From positions 1,972 through 8,872 of the forward strand of contig PLAX01000122.1 of assembly GCA_003135255.1 (NCBI GenBank): a stretch of DNA of 6,901 nt. The letters run 5' to 3'. Positions 1 to 3,922 of this stretch are shown here, one piece after another. Source of the stretch: Candidatus Dormiibacterota bacterium (GTDB taxonomy: Bacteria > Chloroflexota > Dormibacteria > Aeolococcales > Aeolococcaceae). A program made the position numbers and the translations under genes. The notes beneath the pieces are model-generated. The model had not been told where the DNA came from. It did not search any database and was given only the letters and a program-made list of their open reading frames with translations. The first letter of the stretch is position 1. Every line of letters starts with the position of its first letter.

Positions 1-238
1 TGAAGACCAGGCCCACCACCGAAACGAGAAGCATCGCGACCAGATAGCCCTTCCAGCTCTGCTCGTGCTCCTCGTCGATGCCGGTGATCTTGTAGATGCC
101 CCGCTCCACCGGGCGCAGCGCAAAGTGGAGGAACGTGCGCTCGCCCTGGAACACCTTGACCATGTAGTGGCCGACGAACCAGGCGCCGACAAAGACCGCA
201 CCGTAGGTGACGATAAAGGCAAGGATGTCGAGCGCCAC
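1..238 (-). CDS. kdpA: KdpA, potassium-transporting ATPase subunit A (N-terminal part only)
   Basis: KdpA is the membrane subunit of the KdpFABC high-affinity K+ pump that binds and conducts potassium. Only the first 79 codons are here; the gene runs off the low-coordinate end. The sequence starts with a hydrophobic membrane segment (residues about 4-29, ILAFIVTYGAVFVGAWFVGH region). A polar loop follows with the family pattern RPVERGIYKITGIDEEHEQSW, comparable to the VERVLF...GVSDREMNWKQY loop of E. coli KdpA. A second membrane segment then begins (residues about 63-79). The start is a GTG at 236-238, only 3 bases after the kdpF stop, with GAGAGG (248-253 on the opposite strand) 9 bases upstream. 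The position right behind kdpF supports the call. The potassium selectivity-filter regions lie outside the window. No break or frameshift is visible. Confidence 0.93.
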   Translation of the reverse strand, partial: MALDILAFIVTYGAVFVGAWFVGHYMVKVFQGERTFLHFALRPVERGIYKITGIDEEHEQSWKGYLVAMLLVSVVGLVF

Positions 239-241
239 GGG

Positions 242-337
242 TCAGAACCTCTCGGGGAAGAGCATGGCGGCGACCAGGTAGCCGGTCACCAGGACCGCGA
301 TCACGAAGGCGACGATGTAGCCGAGGGTCTGGCTCAT
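242..337 (-). CDS. kdpF: KdpF, small membrane subunit of the Kdp potassium pump
   Basis: A 31-residue peptide that is nearly all one membrane helix (residues about 5-26), ending in the short polar tail LFPERF. KdpF is normally about 29-31 residues with one transmembrane helix and a tail of this type, and it stabilises the KdpABC complex. Size, hydrophobicity, tail and position directly before kdpA all agree. The ATG at 335-337 shares its A with the TGA of the preceding micro-ORF (TGATG), so translation is probably coupled; no clear separate ribosome-binding site is visible. The stop is 3 bases before the kdpA GTG. Genes this short are often missed by automatic annotation. Confidence 0.88.
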   Translation of the reverse strand: MSQTLGYIVAFVIAVLVTGYLVAAMLFPERF

Positions 338-420
338 CAGAGCTTGTCCAGGCCGGAGACGTAGAGGAAGCTCATCGCCACCAGGATGGCGAGGATGGCG
401 AGCATGAGGAGGTCAAGCAT
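337..420 (-). CDS. 27-residue membrane micro-protein heading the kdp operon
   Basis: This short frame encodes MLDLLMLAILAILVAMSFLY followed by VSGLDKL: one hydrophobic helix (about residues 2-20) and a short charged tail. The evidence that it is real is as follows. AGGTG (429-433 on the opposite strand) sits 8 bases before the ATG. Its TGA overlaps the kdpF ATG as TGATG. It is the first frame after the conserved regulatory repeat. From memory, similar unannotated peptides ending in a D-(K/R)-L type tail occur before kdpF in other high-GC bacteria, but I cannot verify this here. A role as an accessory peptide of the Kdp complex, or as a leader peptide coupling translation into kdpF, is inference only. 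Confidence 0.68.
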   Translation of the reverse strand: MLDLLMLAILAILVAMSFLYVSGLDKL

Positions 421-465
421 CAGCAGGACACCTGGGCGCGGGTGGGAGAGATGTGCACAGCGACG

Positions 466-502
466 AGTGTCGTCATCGAGGGGTCAACGTTCGGTCAACG
501 AC
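466..502 (-). promoter_or_regulatory. Predicted KdpE-type box and promoter for the kdp structural genes
   Basis: Bases 483-502 hold two GTCAACG half-sites (483-489 and 494-500) with an 11-bp period, identical over 20 bases to the copy at 802-821. OmpR/PhoB-family regulators bind direct repeats of this period. Eleven bases downstream in the direction of transcription is GACACT (466-471), with A, A and T matching positions 2, 4 and 6 of a -10 hexamer, the layout seen at PhoB-activated promoters. It would give a leader of about 40 bases before the micro-ORF at 420. The box overlaps the last codons of the preceding small gene, where it encodes SLTER-stop. Binding by KdpE is inferred from family and proximity. 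Confidence 0.55.
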
Positions 503-777
503 TCGGCCACAGTCGGTACGGCGACTCGGTGGACACGCCACCCGTGCCGCCACCGGGGCCGTCCGAGCTCGTCGATCTCGACGTCGTCCAGGGCCACCCG
601 GAAAACCCGCCCTCTCGGGGTGTCCTCGCTGATCAGGATGTCGACGGCTTCGTCCAGTCGCGGCAACACGGCGCCGACGTGCCCGAGCTTGGAGCCGTCG
701 GTGTCGAGGACGGCCGTCCCCTTGAGGTCGCGCACGTCCAGGAATCGGAGGCCCGCGAAGCGCCACTCGGTGTCCAC
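484..777 (-). CDS. Small PRC-barrel-like protein of unknown function between kdpE and kdpF
   Basis: A 97-residue soluble protein without signal peptide, membrane segment or cysteine. Residues about 14-66 follow the general pattern of PRC-barrel domains: V-R-D-L-K-G-x-A-V-L-D-x-D-G-x-K-L-G-x-V, then alternating hydrophobic strands and an acidic stretch (LDDVEIDE). The C-terminal third is rich in Arg and Trp (RPRWRHGWRVHR). PRC-barrels are small beta folds used in RNA processing, photosynthetic reaction centres and regulation, so the fold does not define a job. Codons are strongly G/C-ending, as in the neighbours, which favours a true gene. The GTG start at 775-777 has AGGA 9 bases upstream, but the predicted -10 would place the transcript start at or next to the GTG (possible leaderless mRNA). 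It sits 62 bases after kdpE behind a copy of the same box as the kdp genes, suggesting co-regulation by potassium limitation or osmotic stress. Confidence 0.75.
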   Translation of the reverse strand: MDTEWRFAGLRFLDVRDLKGTAVLDTDGSKLGHVGAVLPRLDEAVDILISEDTPRGRVFRVALDDVEIDELGRPRWRHGWRVHRVAVPTVAESLTER

Positions 778-784
778 GGCACCG

Positions 785-821
785 ATCCTGAACGCAGCAG
801 CGTCAACGTTCGGTCAACGAC
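785..821 (-). promoter_or_regulatory. Second copy of the KdpE-type box, with putative -10, before the PRC-like gene
   Basis: Bases 802-821 are identical to 483-502: two GTCAACG half-sites (802-808 and 813-819) with an 11-bp period. This copy lies wholly between genes, so coding constraint does not explain its sequence. Eleven bases downstream is CAGGAT (785-790), which has A, A and T at positions 2, 5 and 6 of a -10 hexamer, at exactly the distance of GACACT from the other copy. A start about 7 bases further on would fall at or next to the GTG at 777. The proposed regulator is the OmpR-family protein encoded just upstream. Spacing and orientation are seen; function is inferred. Confidence 0.55.
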
Positions 822-839
822 CGCCCTCGCTGCGACCGA

Positions 840-1577
840 TCAGGGGGCGCTCTGACCGCCGAGCTCCGCCGGCGGTCCGAAGCGGTACCCCCTCCTCCCG
901 GCGGTGACGACGATCTCAGGTTCGGCCGGATCGAACTCGAGCTTGCGGCGGAGCCGCTGGACGAAGGTGCGCAGGTAGTTGCGGTCTCCCGCGTACATGG
1001 GACCCCAGACCCTGGTGAGCAGGGTCCGATGGTCCATCACCACCCCCGGGTGCCTGGCCAGCTCGGCGAGGAGGACGTATTCGGTCGGCGAGAGCCGCAC
1101 CTCGGCGCCGGAGCGGGTGACGACCCGCGCGCCGAGGTCGACCACCACCCCGCCACAGCGGACTACCAGGGCGGCCTCCGCGGTGCCGCGCACCCGGCGG
1201 AGGACGGCGCGCACCCGCGCCAGCAGCTCGTCGGCGCCGAAGGGCTTGGTGAGGTAGTCGTCGGCACCCAGGTCGAGGGCCCGCACCTTATCCCGCTCGT
1301 CGCCCCGGGCGCTGATCACGATCACGGCCGGCTGGCGCCGCCCCTCCAGGATGTCGAGGAGCCGCCAGCCGTCGATGAAGGGGAGCCCGATGTCCAGGAG
1401 GACCACGTCGTAGCCCCCCTTGCCGAGCTTCTCGGCCCCGACCAGGCCGTCCTCGGCGTCGTCGACCCGGTGCCCGGCGCGCTCCAGGGCCGAGCGCAGG
1501 ATGCGACGCAGGGAGTCGTCGTCCTCGATGACGAGCAGTCGCCCGGACGGGCCCGCGGCGGGGGGCGGCTCAGTCAT
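840..1577 (-). CDS. kdpE: KdpE-type response regulator (OmpR/PhoB family)
   Basis: A 245-residue two-component regulator. The receiver domain (about 12-127) has the acidic pair E18-D19, phospho-acceptor D62 in VVLLDIGLP, the switch residue S89 in VIVISAR, and T110-K111 in the YLTKPF motif. The C-terminal winged-helix domain (about 138-234) contains LSPTEYVLLAELARHPG and the KdpE-like run VWGP...YLR...LRRKLE.DPAEP...T..GRRGYRF. These match E. coli KdpE closely. KdpE is phosphorylated by the sensor KdpD and activates kdp transcription under low potassium or osmotic stress. The position upstream of kdpFA supports this. The ATG at 1575-1577 is the only reasonable start, leaving about a 12-residue Pro/Ala/Gly-rich leader; a ribosome-binding site is weak. 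KdpD is not next to it in this window. If the kdp context were ignored, another OmpR-family regulator would be possible. Confidence 0.87.
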   Translation of the reverse strand: MTEPPPAAGPSGRLLVIEDDDSLRRILRSALERAGHRVDDAEDGLVGAEKLGKGGYDVVLLDIGLPFIDGWRLLDILEGRRQPAVIVISARGDERDKVRALDLGADDYLTKPFGADELLARVRAVLRRVRGTAEAALVVRCGGVVVDLGARVVTRSGAEVRLSPTEYVLLAELARHPGVVMDHRTLLTRVWGPMYAGDRNYLRTFVQRLRRKLEFDPAEPEIVVTAGRRGYRFGPPAELGGQSAP

Positions 1578-1635
1578 GCGTGCGGATTCTCGCGCACCCA
1601 GGCGCGGTCAGCGGGCCGCGACCCCGGTGCCGGCC

Positions 1636-2439
1636 TCAGCCGGCCGCGACCCGGTACCGCTCGGCCAGCTCGGGTCGGTTGCCTTGGCGGAGCATCTCCC
1701 GCTGGGCCTGGTGGTAGCGGTCGATGACAGCCGGGTCCTCCAGCCCGGGGACGCACACGACCTCGCCGACGTCGAGGGCGCGGAGCGAGGCGGTCGCCAC
1801 CTCCTCGGGGCTCATCGCGGCCGGCGGGTTCGGCACCCCGGCGACGTCGTGGAACTCGCTGACCACCGCTCCCGGGCAGCAGACCTGGACCCTGATGCCG
1901 TGGTCGTGGACCTCCTGCGCCACCAGCTGGGTGAAGGTGACAATGAACGCCTTGCAGCCGGCGTACGTGGCCCGGTTGAACCGGCCCAGCACCGCCGACT
2001 CGCTGAACGCCAGCAGCGACGCCACGTTGATGATCGCCCCGCGGCGGTTGGGCACCATCGCCCGGACGGCGGCACCGGTGAGGTGGGTGACCGCGCGGAC
2101 GTGGACGTCGATCAGCGAGTCGGCGACCTCACTGGAGAGCTCGGCAAAGGGCATGTAGCCGGCAAAGCCGGCGCAGTTGACGACCAGGTCCACGCCCCGG
2201 TCGATGCGCTCCGCCACCATGGCGAGCCCCGCCTCATCGGTGAGGTCGGCGACGAGCGGCAGGACGGTGACGCCGCCCGGGGCCTGGAGCCGCGCCGCCA
2301 GCGCCTCGAGACGCGAGGCGCGGCGCGCCACCGGGATGAGGTCCCACCCACCCTCGGCCAGCTGCCGCGCATAGGCGTGGCCCAACCCGGAGGAGGCTCC
2401 CGTGACCAGGGCGACGGGTCGGGCAGCAGATGCGGTCAT
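1636..2439 (-). CDS. Short-chain dehydrogenase/reductase (classical SDR), substrate unknown
   Basis: A 267-residue oxidoreductase of the classical SDR family with a Rossmann fold. Visible motifs are TGASSGLG (13-20) for cofactor binding, ADL (64-66), NCAG (88-91), S141 in NVAS, and the catalytic pair Y159/K163 in YAGCK. Two arginines after the second strand (ARR, 38-40) suggest preference for NADP(H). The distance from S141 to Y159 is 18 residues instead of the common 13, so there is a short insertion in this loop (S146 lies at the usual distance). The C-terminus (VVCVPGLEDPAVIDRYHQAQ) resembles one bacterial SDR subgroup, but the substrate cannot be deduced. The start at ATG 2437-2439 is well supported by AGGAGG (2445-2450) 5 bases upstream. 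It sits between lpd and kdpE and has no obvious link to either. Confidence 0.9.
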   Translation of the reverse strand: MTASAARPVALVTGASSGLGHAYARQLAEGGWDLIPVARRASRLEALAARLQAPGGVTVLPLVADLTDEAGLAMVAERIDRGVDLVVNCAGFAGYMPFAELSSEVADSLIDVHVRAVTHLTGAAVRAMVPNRRGAIINVASLLAFSESAVLGRFNRATYAGCKAFIVTFTQLVAQEVHDHGIRVQVCCPGAVVSEFHDVAGVPNPPAAMSPEEVATASLRALDVGEVVCVPGLEDPAVIDRYHQAQREMLRQGNRPELAERYRVAAG

Positions 2440-2463
2440 GTCTGCCTCCTGGGTGACACCGGC

Positions 2464-2501
2464 TCCGCGCGTACGCGGAAACCGACCGCGGCCGGCGGTC
2501 G
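2464..2501 (-). other. Two adjacent GC hairpins between lpd and the SDR gene
   Basis: The 115-base gap contains two back-to-back inverted repeats. TCCGCG/CGCGGA (2464-2469 with 2474-2479, loop CGTA) has a 6-bp stem. CGACCGC/GCGGTCG (2483-2489 with 2495-2501, loop of 5) has a 7-bp stem. They follow the lpd stop codon by about 53 bases. Neither has a T-run after it on either strand, so they are not ordinary intrinsic terminators. They could be a weak or factor-assisted terminator, an RNA-processing or stability element at the operon boundary, or chance structure in GC-rich DNA. Confidence 0.3.
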
Positions 2502-2554
2502 ATGCAGATATGGTGGCAGGCCCTGCGCCTCCCCCGCCGAACCCGCCGCGCGGT

Positions 2555-3922
2555 TCAGCTGAGGTACGGGGCCAGGCCCTCGGCCTGCTCGGCGGCCTCC
2601 ATCACCAGCTCGCTCACCGTCGGGTGGGCGTGGATGATGTCGCCCAGCTCGTCGACGGTCAGCCCGCCGCTGATCGCGACCCCCACCTCGTGGATGATCT
2701 CGACGGCGTGGACGCCCATGACGGTCGCGCCCAGGATCTCGCCGGTGGAGGCGTCGGAGACGAGCTGCACGAGACCGTCGGGCTCGTTCTCGCCGACCGC
2801 CTTGCCGTTGCCGAGGAAGCGGGCCTGGCCCACCTTGACCTCGTGCCCGGCGGCCTTGGCCGCCTCCTGGCCGAGACCCACCATGGCGATCTCGGGATGG
2901 GTGTAGATGCAGGAGGGGACCACGGTCCGGTCCATCGGGCGCACCCCGACGCCGAGAGCGTTCTCCACTGCGCGCGCGCCCTCGGCGCTGCCCAGGTGGG
3001 CGAGCTGGAGGCCGCCGATGCAATCGCCCGCCGCCCAGATCCTGGGGTTGGCGGTGCGCAGCATCTCGTCCACCACGATGTGCCCGCGCGGGGTCAGCTC
3101 CACCCCGGCCCCCTCCAGGCCGATGCCCGCGGTCTGCGCGGCCCGCCCCACCGAGACCAGCACCAGGTCGGCCTCGATGGCCGTCCCGTCGTCGAGGGTC
3201 GCGGTCACGGAGTCGTCCCGGTAGTCGACCTTCTCCACGCTCCGGCCGGTGTGGAAGGTGATCCCCTCCCTCTCCACCAGGCGGCGAAACTCGCGGACGA
3301 CCCGCGGCTCCACCCCGGCGAGGATCTGCGAGAGCACCTCGACCACGGTGACGGCGACCCCCAGCGGGGCAAAGAGCGAGGCGAACTCGCAGCCGATGAC
3401 CCCTCCCCCGATCACCAGCAGGCGTCGCGGCAGGGTCTGCAGGCGGAGAACGCCGTTGGAGGTCACCACCCGGGGATGGGCCATGTCGATGCCGAGGAGC
3501 CCACTCGGCTCGGTGCCGACGCAGACGATGAGGTGGTCGTACTCGAGCCGCTCCTTCCCGACCCGGACGGCGCCGTCCTCGAGGACGCCCTCGCCGCGGA
3601 CCACGCGCACCTTGCGGCGCTTGCAGGCGGCCTCGACGCCGCCGCGCATGGCGACGACCACCTCCTCCTTGCGCTCCATCATCCGGGGGAAGTCCACCTC
3701 GACCTCGCCGACCCGGATGCCCAACTCACCGGCGCGGCGGATGCGCCGGAGCAGATCGGCGGTGGCGAGGAGGGATTTGGTCGGAATGCATCCCCAGTTG
3801 AGGCAGGTGCCGCCCAGCTCGGCCCGCTCGACGAGCACCACGTCGGCCCCCCGCTGAGCCCCACGCAGAGCGGCCACGTCGCCCGCGGGCCCGCCGCCGA
3901 GGACGACGACCCGGGGGGTCAC
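2555..3922 (-). CDS. lpd: Dihydrolipoamide dehydrogenase (E3)
   Basis: A 455-residue FAD-dependent disulfide reductase that reoxidises the dihydrolipoyl groups of 2-oxo acid dehydrogenase complexes and passes electrons to NAD+. Domains in order: FAD-binding GGGPAG (9-14); redox-active disulfide C40/C45 in GGTCLNWGCIPTKS; NAD-binding GGGVIG (172-177) with E195 at the end of the next strand, fitting NAD rather than NADP; second FAD motif AAGD (297-300); interface domain with the catalytic H433-P434 and E438 in HAHPTVSE. Length is near the usual 460-475. The GTG start at 3920-3922 overlaps the stop of the upstream E1 gene as GTGA, with AAGG about 7 bases before it, so translation is probably coupled. 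This linkage indicates that it serves the 2-oxoglutarate dehydrogenase complex, though it may also serve the pyruvate complex. Confidence 0.96.
   Translation of the reverse strand: MTPRVVVLGGGPAGDVAALRGAQRGADVVLVERAELGGTCLNWGCIPTKSLLATADLLRRIRRAGELGIRVGEVEVDFPRMMERKEEVVVAMRGGVEAACKRRKVRVVRGEGVLEDGAVRVGKERLEYDHLIVCVGTEPSGLLGIDMAHPRVVTSNGVLRLQTLPRRLLVIGGGVIGCEFASLFAPLGVAVTVVEVLSQILAGVEPRVVREFRRLVEREGITFHTGRSVEKVDYRDDSVTATLDDGTAIEADLVLVSVGRAAQTAGIGLEGAGVELTPRGHIVVDEMLRTANPRIWAAGDCIGGLQLAHLGSAEGARAVENALGVGVRPMDRTVVPSCIYTHPEIAMVGLGQEAAKAAGHEVKVGQARFLGNGKAVGENEPDGLVQLVSDASTGEILGATVMGVHAVEIIHEVGVAISGGLTVDELGDIIHAHPTVSELVMEAAEQAEGLAPYLS

Noticed and set aside
452..459. Palindrome TGTGCACA between the box and the micro-ORF
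   Set aside because: An 8-bp palindrome is short enough to arise by chance and has no second copy before the PRC-like gene.
421..482. Riboswitch (for example c-di-AMP type) in the kdp leader
   Set aside because: The predicted leader is only about 40-60 bases, too short for that class, and shows just one 5-bp stem (462-474).
483..502. LexA (SOS) box reading of the repeat, because it contains CGAAC and GTT
   Set aside because: The Gram-positive LexA site needs four bases between CGAAC and GTTCG. Here the halves are directly joined, and the 11-bp direct repeat explains the sequence better.
442..855. Plus-strand frames across the PRC-like gene
   Set aside because: They are antisense to a better supported minus-strand gene, end inside kdpE, and show no recognisable domain.
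1629..1644. GCCGGC/GCCGGC hairpin over the SDR stop codon as a terminator
   Set aside because: The stem is only 6 bp, lies over the stop codon and has no T-run. GCCGGC is self-complementary and frequent in such GC-rich DNA.
1574..1756. 60-codon minus-strand frame ending in an ATGA overlap with the kdpE start
   Set aside because: Its first two thirds lie inside the SDR gene in another frame and the product is Pro/Arg/Gly-rich. The overlap with kdpE is tempting as coupling, but no family or ribosome-binding site supports it.
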